From NCBI RefSeq assembly GCF_903652925.1, contig NZ_CAHLAR010000008.1:62001-126000 (forward strand): 64,000 bases of DNA. Reading direction: 5' to 3'. Made by a program: the position numbers and the translations under genes. Below, one piece after another: positions 8,615 through 18,140 of the stretch. Origin of the DNA: Achromobacter anxifer (lineage in GTDB: Bacteria > Pseudomonadota > Gammaproteobacteria > Burkholderiales > Burkholderiaceae_B). The notes under the pieces are model-generated. The model had not been told where the DNA came from, made no database searches, and saw nothing but the letters and a program-made list of their open reading frames with translations. Numbering within the stretch: the first letter of the stretch is position 1; each line of letters opens with the position of its first letter.

Positions 8615-9904
8615 TCAGGGGTACAGGCCGCGTACCTGGCGCGCTTGCAGGATGCGCGTGCAAGCGACGATGAACGCCGCCGTGCGCAGGGTGACCTTGT
8701 GTTCCTTGGCCACTTGCGACACCGAGGCGTAGGCTTCGCGCATCAGGCGCTCCAGGCGCTGGTTGATCTCGTCCTCGCTCCAGAAGAAGCTGGAGAAGTC
8801 CTGCACCCATTCGAAGTAGCTGACCGTCACGCCGCCGGCGTTGGCCAGCACGTCCGGCACCACGTAGACGCCGTGCTCGGCCAGGATGTCGTCGGCTTCG
8901 GGCGTGGTCGGGCCGTTGGCGCCTTCCACCACGATCTTCGCGCGCACCTTGGCGGCGTTGTTCACGGTGATCTGGCTTTCCAGGGCGGCCGGGATCAGGA
9001 ATTCGGTTTCCAGCGTCCAGAACTCATCCTTGTCCATGGCCTGCCCGCCGGAGAAACCGCCCACGCCGCCATGCTGCGACACGTAGGACAGCAGCTTGTG
9101 CACGTCCAGCCCTTCGGCGTTGTGGACGGTGCCGGTGTGGTCCTGCGCCGCGATGACCTTGGCGCCGGCTTCATGGAACAGGCGGGCGGCGGTGCCGCCC
9201 ACGTTGCCGAAGCCCTGCACCACCACGCGCGCCTTGGACACGTCGATGTTCAGGTCGCGCGCGGCTTCGCAGCCGACCACGAACACGCCGCGGCCGGTGG
9301 CTTCCACGCGGCCCAGGCTGCCGCCCAGCGCGATCGGCTTGCCGGTGACCACGCCCGTGGCGGTGGCGCCTTCGTTCATGGAGTACGTGTCCATCATCCA
9401 GGCCATGGTCTGGGCGTTGGTGTTCACGTCGGGAGCGGGGATGTCCTTGGAGGGTCCGATGATGACGCCGATTTCCGAGGTGTAGCGGCGCGTCATGCGT
9501 TCGAGTTCGGAGGCCGACAGCTTGCGCGGATCAACCCGCACGCCGCCCTTGGCGCCGCCGTAGGGCAGGTTCACCGCGGCGTTCTTGATCGACATCCAGG
9601 CCGCCAGGGCCATCACTTCGGACAGCGTGACGTCCTGGTGGAAGCGCACGCCGCCCTTGCCCGGGCCGCGCGAGGTGTTGTGCTGGACGCGGTAGCCCTC
9701 GAAGTGGGCGATGCTGCCGTTGTCGAGTTCGATCGGCACGTCGACGATCAGCGAGCGCTTCGGGCGCTTCAGGGTCTCGACCCAACGCGCCAGCGAACCA
9801 AGATACGGGGTCACCCGGTCGACTTGCTGCAGGTAGTTGCCCCAGGGGCCGAGATCCTCGGCGTTCAGATAAGACGGCAATGCGTGGGTGGGAGTTTGAG
9901 ACAT
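8615..9904 (-). CDS. gdhA: Glutamate dehydrogenase
   Basis: This 429-residue Glu/Leu/Phe/Val dehydrogenase interconverts glutamate and 2-oxoglutarate plus ammonia. The glutamate-binding and catalytic segment [14 protein letters not shown] holds the catalytic lysine, PAPDVNTN follows with the conserved aspartate, and the Rossmann motif GFGNVGG marks the C-terminal coenzyme domain. The ATG at 9904 was chosen because AGGAGAGCC lies just ahead; an in-frame ATG 13 codons upstream lacks such a site. Coenzyme preference cannot be decided from inspection. A large inverted repeat covers its promoter (9947-9999). Formimidoylglutamase, which makes glutamate, is encoded upstream on the same strand. Confidence 0.95.
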   Translation of the reverse strand: MSQTPTHALPSYLNAEDLGPWGNYLQQVDRVTPYLGSLARWVETLKRPKRSLIVDVPIELDNGSIAHFEGYRVQHNTSRGPGKGGVRFHQDVTLSEVMALAAWMSIKNAAVNLPYGGAKGGVRVDPRKLSASELERMTRRYTSEIGVIIGPSKDIPAPDVNTNAQTMAWMMDTYSMNEGATATGVVTGKPIALGGSLGRVEATGRGVFVVGCEAARDLNIDVSKARVVVQGFGNVGGTAARLFHEAGAKVIAAQDHTGTVHNAEGLDVHKLLSYVSQHGGVGGFSGGQAMDKDEFWTLETEFLIPAALESQITVNNAAKVRAKIVVEGANGPTTPEADDILAEHGVYVVPDVLANAGGVTVSYFEWVQDFSSFFWSEDEINQRLERLMREAYASVSQVAKEHKVTLRTAAFIVACTRILQARQVRGLYP

Positions 9905-9946
9905 GAGCTGGCTCTCCTGACAAAGTTGCGCCATTTTATCCACGAA

Positions 9947-9999
9947 AGTTATAGCGTCCCCATTTAAAACAAAAATATTTTAATTGGGGACGCATAACT
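9947..9999 (-). promoter_or_regulatory. 53-bp near-perfect inverted repeat at the gdhA promoter
   Basis: Outer arms 9947-9952/9994-9999 (AGTTAT/ATAACT) and 9954-9962/9985-9993 (GCGTCCCCA/TGGGGACGC) pair perfectly apart from one unpaired base (9953). After one mismatch six more A-T pairs follow (9964-9969/9978-9983), leaving an eight-base loop. On the minus strand TATAAC (9953-9948) would be a -10 box, giving a leader of about 37 bases before the gdhA ATG. The repeat therefore overlaps the core promoter and is either an operator pair or a small inverted-repeat element. Confidence 0.75.
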
Positions 10000-10125
10000 G
10001 TTGCGGCTATTGAACGGGCTGCAAACCCAAGCCTGATGCTGCCCTTATCCTAAGCCGCCAAACCGGCAGCGTCCAGCCTGCCAGCCGTAAGCCGCAAACC
10101 CTGCCGCCCGCCATAAGAATGATGA

Positions 10126-10162
10126 AAAACGGGGCGGTTTCCTGCCAAGGAAACCGCCCCGC
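10126..10162 (-). terminator. Intrinsic terminator after hutG
   Basis: A perfect 12-bp stem (10131-10142 with 10149-10160, GGGGCGGTTTCC / GGAAACCGCCCC) with a six-base loop is followed on the minus strand by GTTTTT. It lies about 40 bp past the hutG stop and closes the importer-hutG operon. The rest of 9905-10202 holds only the gdhA promoter region. Confidence 0.92.
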
Positions 10163-10202
10163 CTGATCCAGCACCCATCCAAAGGATGAAGCGCCGGTCC
10201 GC

Positions 10203-11146
10203 TCAATCCTGCAACAACCGCCAGGCCAGGCGGGCCGCCGCCCGCGCGCCATGGCCGTCCTGGTCATAGCGCGGATTGAATTCCGCCATGTCGGCCAGGC
10301 GCAGCTTGCCGCTGGCCTTGACCCGCAGCACGATTTCCTCGACCACCGTCAGCGGCACCCCCAAAGGCGCCGGCGCCGACACGCCCGGCATGACCCCGGC
10401 CGGCAGCACGTCCAGGTCAATGGTCAGGTACACGTGCCGCGCCCGGGCCAGCAAGGCGTCGACGTTGGCCAGGCGCGCCGCCAGATGGCGTTCCTGCATG
10501 TCGCGGTCCTCGACCCAGATGGCGCCGACTTCCGCGGCGCGGGCATACAGCGCCGGGGTATTGGCCAGCCGCGAGACGCCCAGGCAGGCGTACTGCAAGG
10601 CGCGTCCGCGTTCCTCGCAATACCGGGAGATCTGGTCGAACGGCGTGCCCGAGCTGCCCGGCCGCCCCGTGCGCAGATCGAAGTGCGCGTCCAGGTTCAG
10701 CACCAGCACGGGTTCGGTGTCGCCGCGGGCGTCCAGCCAGCGCGCCAGACCCTGAAAACTGCCCCAGGCGATCTCGTGGCCGCCGCCCAGCACCACCGGA
10801 CGGGCGCCCTGCTCCAGCAATTCCGCCACGCGCAGGCCCAGTTGCTCCTGGGCCTCCTCCAGCCGGTCGCCCTCGCAGGCCACGTCGCCGGCGTCCAGCA
10901 GGCGCGTCAGGCCGTGCGCGGGCAGGCCCGCCAGGAACTTGCGGATGCCCGCGGGACCTTCGGCCGCGCCGACGCGCCCCTGGTTGCGGACCACGCCGGC
11001 ATCGCAGGCAAAGCCCAGCAGCACCGCCTCGCCCTTGCGGGCCTGGCCGGCGGCCGCCTCGACGATGTGCGCCAGTCGGCGCGTATCGCCCTGCTCGGCG
11101 CTGTCGTCGCGGGCCTTCCACAGGCTTTTGTCGAATTGCGCCACGC

Positions 11147-11150
<4 letters not shown>
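10203..11150 (-). CDS. hutG: Formimidoylglutamase (arginase/ureohydrolase family)
   Basis: This 315-residue Mn-dependent ureohydrolase would hydrolyse N-formimino-L-glutamate to glutamate and formamide, the last step of one histidine-degradation route. All metal-ligand motifs are present: [21 protein letters not shown] and [14 protein letters not shown]. The N-terminal [27 protein letters not shown] is typical of HutG rather than of agmatinase or arginase. The start overlaps the ABC ATPase stop by four bases, making it the last gene of the importer operon. No hutH, hutU or hutI is in the window, so it could instead serve a related guanidino or formimino compound taken up by the importer. Confidence 0.85.
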
Positions 11151-11952
<802 letters not shown>

Positions 11953-11956
<4 letters not shown>

Positions 11957-12621
11957 TGCACCATCCCTCCCGCGCGCAGGCGGTGTTCAACCTTGCGCAG
12001 CACCAGCATGGTGGCCGTGGTCAGGATCAGATAAATCAGCGCCACCACCAGATAGGTCTCCAGCGAGCGATAGGACACGCTGATGATCTTCTGGCCTTCA
12101 TGCATCAGGTCGTGGATCGTCAAGAGCGACACCAGGGCCGAGTTCTTGATCAGCGCGATGAATTCGTTGCCCAGCGGCGGAATCATGCGCACCACGGCTT
12201 GCGGCAGCACGATGATGCGCATGGCCTGCCCGGACGACATGCCCAGCGAGCGCGCCGCCTCGGTCTGGCCGCGGTCCACCGACTGGATCGCGCCGCGCAC
12301 GATCTCGGACACATAGGCGCCCGAATACATGCCCAGGCCCAGCACGCCGCAGGCGAACGCCGGCAGCGTGATGCCGAAATGCGGCAGGCCGAAGAACCAG
12401 ATGAACAGCTGCACCAGCAACGGCGTGCCGCGGAACAGCAGCAGATAGACGCTGCACAGGTTGTAGATGACGTAGCGCTTGGGGTTGAGACGCCCCACGC
12501 CCACCAGCAGGCCGATGATGCAGGCCAGCAGCAAGGCGCCCGCGGTCACCTCGACGGTGACCACGGCGCCGTTCATCAGCGCGCCGAAGTCGGCGAAGAC
12601 GGGAGAAAAATCCAGGTTCAT
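11953..12621 (-). CDS. Polar amino-acid ABC importer, permease subunit
   Basis: This 222-residue inner-membrane protein is of the HisM/GltK type with about five transmembrane segments. The ATPase-contacting EAA loop is clear: [24 protein letters not shown] (residues about 130-153). The ATG at 12621 is chosen because it overlaps the binding-protein stop codon by four bases (ATGA); a longer in-frame start would overlap more and lacks family support. Only one permease gene is present, so the channel is probably a homodimer. Confidence 0.92.
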
Positions 12622-13361
12622 TTCGCGGGGGCCTCGAACCACTTGTTGACGATGGCCTGGTAGCTGCCGTCGGCCTTGATCTTCTGCAGCGCGGCGTTCA
12701 GTTCACGGGTCAGCTCGGGCTTGTTCTTGGGCACGGCGATGCCGTAGTCCTCGGTGGTGATCTGATCGGCCAGCACGGTCAGGTCAGGCGTGCTCTGCGC
12801 GAACAGCTTGGCGGCGGGCTTGCCCGTCACGGCGGCTTCGGCGCGGCCGATCTGCACCAGGTTGAACATCTCCTGGTTCTTCTCGACTTCCACGCGCTGC
12901 ACCGACGGGTAGTGTTCCTTCAGGTAGTTGACCGACTTGGTGCCGACCTGCACCGACACCTTGCGGCCGTCCAGGTCCTTCAGCGTCTTGATCGGGCCGT
13001 CCTTCTTGGTCATGACCACCAGGCCGCCGGCGTAATAGGGATCGGTGAAATCCACCACCTTGGCGCGCTCGGGCGTGATGTAGATGGCGGACACGGCGAT
13101 GTCGGCGCGGCCGGCCTGCAGGGCGGGAATCAGGCCCTTGAAGTCGATGTCGATCCACTCGACCTTCTTGCCCATGGCGCCGGCCAGGGCTTCCACCAGC
13201 TCGATGTCGAAGCCGGTGCGCTTGCCGTCCTTGACGAACTCCATCGGCGGGAAGGTCGCGTCGGTGACGGCGCGGATGGTTTCCTGGGCGAACGCCGGAC
13301 CGGCGCTCCAGGCGAGGCCCAGCGTCAGGGCGGCGGTCAGCAGTGTGCGGCGAGTGGTCAT
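12618..13361 (-). CDS. Polar amino-acid ABC importer, periplasmic binding protein
   Basis: The 247-residue family-3 solute-binding protein begins with a signal peptide cleaved near PAFAQE (about residue 25). The mature protein shows the classic opening IRAVTDATFPPMEFVKDGKRTGFDIELVEALA and the later DYGIAVPKNKPEL. The family binds glutamine, histidine, arginine or similar polar amino acids; the exact ligand is not readable. The ATG at 13361 has an AGGACT site and fits the signal peptide, whereas the longer in-frame extension does not. It is the first gene of SBP-permease-ATPase-hutG. Two 11-bp direct repeats sit just upstream. Confidence 0.93.
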   Translation of the reverse strand: MTTRRTLLTAALTLGLAWSAGPAFAQETIRAVTDATFPPMEFVKDGKRTGFDIELVEALAGAMGKKVEWIDIDFKGLIPALQAGRADIAVSAIYITPERAKVVDFTDPYYAGGLVVMTKKDGPIKTLKDLDGRKVSVQVGTKSVNYLKEHYPSVQRVEVEKNQEMFNLVQIGRAEAAVTGKPAAKLFAQSTPDLTVLADQITTEDYGIAVPKNKPELTRELNAALQKIKADGSYQAIVNKWFEAPAK

Positions 13362-13378
13362 GGTGAGTCCTATGGAAA

Positions 13379-13412
13379 GTGGATACGGCGGACGGATGTG
13401 GGTGGATACGGC
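13379..13412 (-). repeat. Iteron-like 11-bp direct repeats ahead of the importer operon
   Basis: GTGGATACGGC occurs perfectly at 13379-13389 and 13402-13412, with a 23-bp period (about two helix turns). A degenerate related copy lies between (GGACGGATGTGG). They lie 18-51 bp upstream of the binding-protein start, between it and the IclR gene, and are a good candidate for the IclR binding site. Confidence 0.7.
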
Positions 13413-13432
13413 CAGGTAGGCAGGCAGCGGTG

Positions 13433-14179
13433 TCAATGGGCCTGCAACTTCGCCGAAATGCGCCGGGCCGCGGCCACGGTCATCTCGGTCAATGCCTCGG
13501 GCCGCTGCGCAGCCCGGGTCGAAGGCGCCATCAGCGTGATCGAAGCCACGGCCTGGTTGGCGCGTTGAAAAATCGGAACGCTCACGCCCCAGACGCCGGC
13601 GTCGACCTCGCTGTCGGTCACGGCGTAGCCCTGGGTACGAATGGTTTCCAGCTCCTGCCCGAGACGGCCCGCGTCCACGCCGGCCTCGGCGGCCAGGTAG
13701 GCCAGCGCGGCCTGCAGGCGGGCCAGCGGCATGAAGGCCAGCAGCGATTTGGCCGAGGCGCCGCGCGCCAGCGGCAGGCCGCGCCCCTTGGTGAAGGAAC
13801 AGCGCAGCGGATGCTGGCTTTCGATCATGTCCAGGCACACCGCCTGGTCCTTGACCGCCACCAGCAGGCCTATGGTTTCGCCCGAGGCCACGGCCAGCGC
13901 CGCCATGTCGGGTTGCGCTTCGTGGATCAGGAACGAGGACTGGTCAAAGCCCCAGGCCAGCTGCACGCACAGCGGCCCCGGGCCGTATTCGCCCTCGTGT
14001 TCGGCGACGAAACCCCAGCGCTTGAGCAGCGCCACCTGCCGGTACAGGGTGCTTTGCGCCAGCCCGGTCTGCTCGGCCAGCGCGGCAATGCTGAGGGGGC
14101 CGTCATGCCTGGCCAGGGTGGCCAGCACGTACAGCACGCGATCCGCGCCCGCCCCGACTGATTGATCCGCTTTCAACAT
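13433..14179 (-). CDS. IclR family transcriptional regulator
   Basis: The 248-residue protein has an N-terminal winged helix (DRVLYVLATLARHDGPLSIAAL, recognition region TGLAQSTLYRQVALLKRWGF, residues about 12-65) and a C-terminal IclR effector domain (GETIGLLVAVKDQAVCLDMIES... AVASITLMAP). The ATG at 14179 was taken; 11 further in-frame codons precede it. The gene lies 71 bp upstream of the polar amino-acid importer operon on the same strand and is its likely regulator. The effector could be the transported amino acid or a histidine-catabolism intermediate, by analogy only. Confidence 0.92.
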   Translation of the reverse strand: MLKADQSVGAGADRVLYVLATLARHDGPLSIAALAEQTGLAQSTLYRQVALLKRWGFVAEHEGEYGPGPLCVQLAWGFDQSSFLIHEAQPDMAALAVASGETIGLLVAVKDQAVCLDMIESQHPLRCSFTKGRGLPLARGASAKSLLAFMPLARLQAALAYLAAEAGVDAGRLGQELETIRTQGYAVTDSEVDAGVWGVSVPIFQRANQAVASITLMAPSTRAAQRPEALTEMTVAAARRISAKLQAH

Positions 14180-14237
14180 TTGGCTCCAAGCTAACGGAGC
14201 GCAGATTATCAATTTATGGTTCTTTTCCTACTTTTGA

Positions 14238-14265
14238 TTCCCGAATACTGAGAATTACTCGGGAA
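14238..14265 (-). promoter_or_regulatory. Inverted repeat in the iclR promoter region
   Basis: TTCCCGA (14238-14244) and TCGGGAA (14259-14265) form perfect 7-bp arms 14 bases apart, about 60-85 bp upstream of the iclR start. GATAAT, a possible -10, lies between the repeat and the gene on the minus strand. Autoregulatory operator function is inferred. Confidence 0.4.
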
Positions 14266-14283
14266 AACCCCGAAACGAGGACG

Positions 14284-14310
14284 CAAAAAAAGCGCCCGAA
14301 GGCGCTGAAA
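14284..14310 (-). terminator. Intrinsic terminator of the ten-gene catabolic operon
   Basis: Stem AGCGCC/GGCGCT (14291-14296 with 14301-14306) closes on the stable loop CGAA and is followed on the minus strand by seven U's. It lies about 50 bp beyond the amidase stop, separating that operon from iclR. Confidence 0.88.
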
Positions 14311-14360
14311 ATCCGGCGCGCCCCGGCGGAACGCGTCGGACCTAGCCCAAACCGGGCCCG

Positions 14361-15713
14361 TCAGGCCTGGTGCGCGGTGGATCCCAGGATGCGCTCCGCG
14401 CAGCGGGCCCAGTACAGCAGGCGGGCATCCTCCTTCACGAAGCCGACCAGCTGGAAGCCCAGCGGCAGCCCGTTGGGGCCGCGCGCGACCGGCAAGGTGA
14501 TGGACGGGTTGTGCAGCAGCGACCAGATGCGGATGAAGGCCGAGCTGCCGGTGCTGCTGGCCAGCGGCGCCTCGCCCAGCGTTGAAGGCATGGCCACGGC
14601 GTCGACGCCGCGCGCCGCGTCGTAGAACGCGCGGCGGCAGGCGTCGGCGGCGTCCAGCGCGCCTGCGTAGTCGGCCGCGGACAGCCCTTCACCCATGGTC
14701 AGGTATTCGATCAGCCCCGGATCGCACAACGCGGCATGGTCGCGCTTGATGGCGGCGTATTCGCGCGCCAGGTCGTAGGCCATGATCACGTCCTGGGCCT
14801 CGCCCATGGTGTCGAACGCCGGCGGCATGTCCAGTTCCATCACCTTCACGCCCGCCGCCGACAGCGCGCGCAGATTGGCTTCGAAGCTGTCGCGCATGCA
14901 GGGTTCCGTGTCCGCCCAGTGCTTGGGCCGCCACACTCCCACGCGGAAATCGCTGCGCAGTGCCGAGGCCGGATCGAAACGCGGATCGCCGGTAAAGGCG
15001 CGCATGAACAGCGCGGCGTCGTCCACCGAGCGCGAGATCGGCCCGATCACGTCCAGCACGCGCGAATAGCGCCGGATCGCGACATAGGGAATGGCGTCCA
15101 GCGTGGGCTTGAAGCCCACCGCGCCGCAGAACGCCGAGGGCCGCAGGATCGAGCCCGCCGTCTGCGTGCCGATGGACAGCGGCGTCATGAAGTCGGCCAC
15201 GGCGGCGGCCGAGCCGGCCGAGGATGCCGCCGGCGTGCGGCTCAGGTCGTGCGGATTGCGCGCCGGGCCGGGCAGCATGATGGCGTGGCGCGACACGGTG
15301 TTCTTGCCCAGCACGTTAAAGCCCAGTTCACGCGCCTGCGTCACCACCGGTGCGTCGGCCTGCGGCTGGCGGCCGGGAAAGATCTCGGGGTCGCCCAGTT
15401 CGGTCAGCATGTCCGCCGTGTCGATGGTGTCCTTGATGCCCAGCGGCACGCCGTCCAGCGGATGGCGGCGGCCGTGGCGGTCCCAGGCGCGGGCGCGGGC
15501 CAGCGCGCCCTCGGCATCGACCCGGACCCAGGCCTTGACCCCGCCGTTGCGCTCCTCGATGCGCTCCAGGCAGGCGCGGGCCCAGGCCTCGCAACTGAGC
15601 TTGCCCTGCTCCAGGGCGGCCAGCCCCTCGGTGGCGGTCAGGGCGGCGACGGCGCCGGGCGCCGGGCGGCGCGCGGCGGATGCGAGGGAAACACTCGTGT
15701 CGGAAGTAGGCAA
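14361..15713 (-). CDS. Amidase signature enzyme
   Basis: The product has 450 residues from a TTG start at 15713, which is preceded by AGGAGAGCC at good spacing. The only in-frame ATG (15773) lies inside the preceding ATPase gene and lacks a site. Amidase-signature residues are visible: the catalytic lysine in GIKDTIDTADM, the cis-serine region ASSAGSAAAVADF and the nucleophile serine in TQTAGSILRP. It hydrolyses an amide to an acid plus amine or ammonia. Being last in the operon with a complete ABC importer, it probably acts in the cytoplasm on the imported compound. Substrate is unknown. Confidence 0.88.
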   Translation of the reverse strand: MPTSDTSVSLASAARRPAPGAVAALTATEGLAALEQGKLSCEAWARACLERIEERNGGVKAWVRVDAEGALARARAWDRHGRRHPLDGVPLGIKDTIDTADMLTELGDPEIFPGRQPQADAPVVTQARELGFNVLGKNTVSRHAIMLPGPARNPHDLSRTPAASSAGSAAAVADFMTPLSIGTQTAGSILRPSAFCGAVGFKPTLDAIPYVAIRRYSRVLDVIGPISRSVDDAALFMRAFTGDPRFDPASALRSDFRVGVWRPKHWADTEPCMRDSFEANLRALSAAGVKVMELDMPPAFDTMGEAQDVIMAYDLAREYAAIKRDHAALCDPGLIEYLTMGEGLSAADYAGALDAADACRRAFYDAARGVDAVAMPSTLGEAPLASSTGSSAFIRIWSLLHNPSITLPVARGPNGLPLGFQLVGFVKEDARLLYWARCAERILGSTAHQA

Positions 15714-15750
15714 GATTTGGCTCTCCTGGAAAGAATGTAGGAATGGAACG

Positions 15751-16479
15751 CTAGGCGCCTGACGGCTGCGCATGGCCGCCCCCCCGCCCGATATACAGAT
15801 CGCTCATATGCTGGTTGGCCAGCAGCGCCGGTCCCGTATCGGTCAGCACGATGCGGCCGGAATCGAGGATGTAGCCGCGGTCGCTGAACGCCAGCGCCTG
15901 GCGCGCGCGCTGCTCCACCATCAGCACGCCCACGCCGATCTGCGGCAGGCGCCGTACTTCGGCGAACACCTGCTCGGTCAGCGCCGGCGACAAGGCGGCG
16001 GAAGGCTCGTCCAGCACCATCAGGCGCGGCGAGGACATCAGCGCGCGGGCGAAGGCCAACTGCTGGCGCTCGCCGCCGGACAGGTTCTCGGCGTGCGTCT
16101 TGCGCCGCCCGGCCAGCGCGGGAAACAGGTCGAACATGTCGCGGATGCGCTGCTCGCGGCCCTGCACGTGCTCGACCACCTGCAGGTTCTCCAGCACGGT
16201 CAGCGCGCCAAACACATTGCGCACCTGCGGCACATAGGAAATGCCGATGCGCACCCGCTCTTCGACGGGTAGCGCCAGCAGGTCCTGGCCGTCGAAGCTC
16301 ATGACGCCGGCGATGCGCGGCAACAGCCCCATCACCGCCTTGACCAGGGTGGACTTGCCGGCGCCATTGGTGCCGGCGATGGTGACGATCTCGCGCGGCG
16401 CCACGTGCATGTCGATGCCGGAGACGATATCGACTTCGGCGTAGCCGCCGGACAGGCCCTGCATGACGAGCTGGCTCAT
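15751..16479 (-). CDS. livF: Branched-chain-type ABC importer ATPase LivF
   Basis: This 242-residue ATPase of the LivF subfamily shows Walker A GTNGAGKST, signature LSGGERQQ and Walker B LMVLDEPSAALSP, plus the LivF-style IGISYVPQVRNVFGALTVLENL. Its start overlaps the LivG stop by four bases. The C-terminus carries a short Gly/His tail (RGGGHAQPSGA). It is the second ATPase of the heterodimeric motor of the importer. The amidase gene follows after 37 bp. Liv-type importers take up many substrates besides branched-chain amino acids, and this one sits in a catabolic operon. Confidence 0.93.
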   Translation of the reverse strand: MSQLVMQGLSGGYAEVDIVSGIDMHVAPREIVTIAGTNGAGKSTLVKAVMGLLPRIAGVMSFDGQDLLALPVEERVRIGISYVPQVRNVFGALTVLENLQVVEHVQGREQRIRDMFDLFPALAGRRKTHAENLSGGERQQLAFARALMSSPRLMVLDEPSAALSPALTEQVFAEVRRLPQIGVGVLMVEQRARQALAFSDRGYILDSGRIVLTDTGPALLANQHMSDLYIGRGGGHAQPSGA

Positions 16480-17237
16480 ATCACTCCCCCCATGTACGCC
16501 TCGCGCACCTGTTCATTGGCCAGCACGCTGTCCGGCGTGCCTTCGGCGATGACGCGGCCGCGGTCCATGACGTACATGCGCGGCACGATGCGCGACAGTT
16601 CTTCCAGGTTGTGTTCGATGATGGCGACCGTCAGGCCGCGCTGGTTCAGTTCCACGATGCGCGCCGACAGTTCTTCGATCAGCACCGGGTTGACCCCGGC
16701 AAACGGCTCGTCCAGCAGGATGCAGCGCGGCTCCAGCATCAGGAGCCGCCCCAGTTCCAGCAGCTTCTTCTGGCCGCCCGACAGCTTGCCGGCCGGCTCG
16801 TCCGCCACCCGGGACAGGTTCAGGAAAGCCAGCAGCTCGTGCACGCGTTCGGCGTTGCGCGCCTCTTCGCGGGCCACCTCGCGGCGGGCGAACACCAGCG
16901 CCGCCAGCTTTTCGCCGCGCTGGTCCGGCGCGGCCGCCATCATGTTGTCGAACACCGTCAGCTGGCTGAACTCGCGCGGCACCTGGAAGGTGCGGGCAAG
17001 GCCCCGGCGCACGCGCTGGTGAACGGCCACGCCGGTGATGTCCTCGCCGGCGAAGCGCACCGACCCGGAACTGGGCGGGATGTAGCCCGTGACCACCGAG
17101 AACAGCGTGCTCTTGCCCGCGCCGTTGGTGCCGATCACGCCGACCATTTCACCCTTGCGCACTTCCAGCGATACGTCGTCCAGCGCCTTGAAGCCGCCGA
17201 AGCTGGCGCTCAGCCCTTTGATGGAAAGCAAGGTCAT
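16476..17237 (-). CDS. livG: Branched-chain-type ABC importer ATPase LivG
   Basis: The 253-residue product starts at MTLLSIKGLSASFGGFKALDD, with Walker A GTNGAGKST, signature LSGGQKKLLELGRLLM and Walker B CILLDEPFAGVNP, as in LivG. The longer open frame upstream is not family-like, and the ATG at 17237 overlaps the LivM stop by four bases. It couples ATP hydrolysis to the LivH/LivM channel. Confidence 0.93.
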   Translation of the reverse strand: MTLLSIKGLSASFGGFKALDDVSLEVRKGEMVGVIGTNGAGKSTLFSVVTGYIPPSSGSVRFAGEDITGVAVHQRVRRGLARTFQVPREFSQLTVFDNMMAAAPDQRGEKLAALVFARREVAREEARNAERVHELLAFLNLSRVADEPAGKLSGGQKKLLELGRLLMLEPRCILLDEPFAGVNPVLIEELSARIVELNQRGLTVAIIEHNLEELSRIVPRMYVMDRGRVIAEGTPDSVLANEQVREAYMGGVI

Positions 17238-18136
17238 GCCTTTCTCCTGCGCGTGGTGCCTGCGTTGCCGAAAATGCCCTGGGGCCGGTAGAGGACCACG
17301 CAGATCAGCGCCAGGCCGATGACGCCGATGCGCACGCTGGCCATCTGCACCTCGGAAATGCCGCCGACGAAGTCGCGCACGAAACGCGAGCCTTCCAGGA
17401 AGCCGACCAGCAGCACCGTGCCGGCTACCACGCCGCTCAAGCGCCCCACCCCGCCCAGGATGATGGCGATCCAGATGTAGAAGGTAATCAGCGGCACGAA
17501 CTGCTCCGGGCTGATGAAGGTCAGGTAGTGCGCCTGGAAGGCGCCCGCCAGGCCGGCCAGGCCCGCGCCCAGCATCAGGGAACGGGTCTTGAAGCGGGCC
17601 GGGTCCTTGCCCAGCGCGCGCACGGCGACCTCGTTGTCCCGCACCGCCTCGATCACGCGGCCGAAGGGGCTGCGTATCACCAGGTGGATCAGGAACAAGG
17701 CGCCGGCGTTGACCGCCACCAGCAGCAACATGATCCACAGGTCCACGGTCTGCGGCGAGGCCCAGCCCGCGAACAGGCGCGGAATGCCCGGCAGGCCATG
17801 CATGCCGCGGGTCAGCCATTCCTCGGTCTGCAGCATCATGCGCACCGACTCCGAAAAGCCCAGTGTCACGATGGCGAGGTAGTCGCTGCCCAGCCGCAGC
17901 GCGATCATGCCCAGCGGCCAGGCCGCCAGCGCCGCGATGGCGGCGGCCGCCACCATGGATAGCGGGATCGGCACGCCCTTGAGCGACAGCAGCGCCGAGG
18001 TGTAGGCGCCGATGGCGAAGAAGCCGACGTGGCCGAAGTTGATCAGTCCGGTGAACCCGTAGTGCAGCGACAGGCCGAAAGCCAGCAGCATGTAGATCAG
18101 GATCCCGATGGCGATTGCAATCAGATAGGCTTCCAT
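17234..18136 (-). CDS. livM: Branched-chain-type ABC importer permease LivM
   Basis: This 300-residue membrane permease is taken from the ATG at 18136, which has an AGGTGA site; ten more in-frame codons precede it. It has about eight hydrophobic segments (HYGFTGLINFGHVGFFAIGAYTS near the start). The LivM cytoplasmic loop AVRDNEVAVRALGKDPARFKTRSLMLGAGLAGLAGA (residues about 190-225) contacts the ATPase. It is the second channel half with LivH, whose stop lies four bases upstream. Confidence 0.93.
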   Translation of the reverse strand: MEAYLIAIAIGILIYMLLAFGLSLHYGFTGLINFGHVGFFAIGAYTSALLSLKGVPIPLSMVAAAAIAALAAWPLGMIALRLGSDYLAIVTLGFSESVRMMLQTEEWLTRGMHGLPGIPRLFAGWASPQTVDLWIMLLLVAVNAGALFLIHLVIRSPFGRVIEAVRDNEVAVRALGKDPARFKTRSLMLGAGLAGLAGAFQAHYLTFISPEQFVPLITFYIWIAIILGGVGRLSGVVAGTVLLVGFLEGSRFVRDFVGGISEVQMASVRIGVIGLALICVVLYRPQGIFGNAGTTRRRKA

Positions 18137-18140
18137 GATT

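Noticed and set aside
8510-9967. Long plus-strand frame over gdhA
   Set aside because: Shadow of gdhA, beginning inside the terminator region; no domain visible.
12642-13838. Longer starts for the amino-acid permease (12642) and binding protein (13838)
   Set aside because: The four-base ATGA overlap, the ribosome site and the signal peptide position support the shorter starts at 12621 and 13361.
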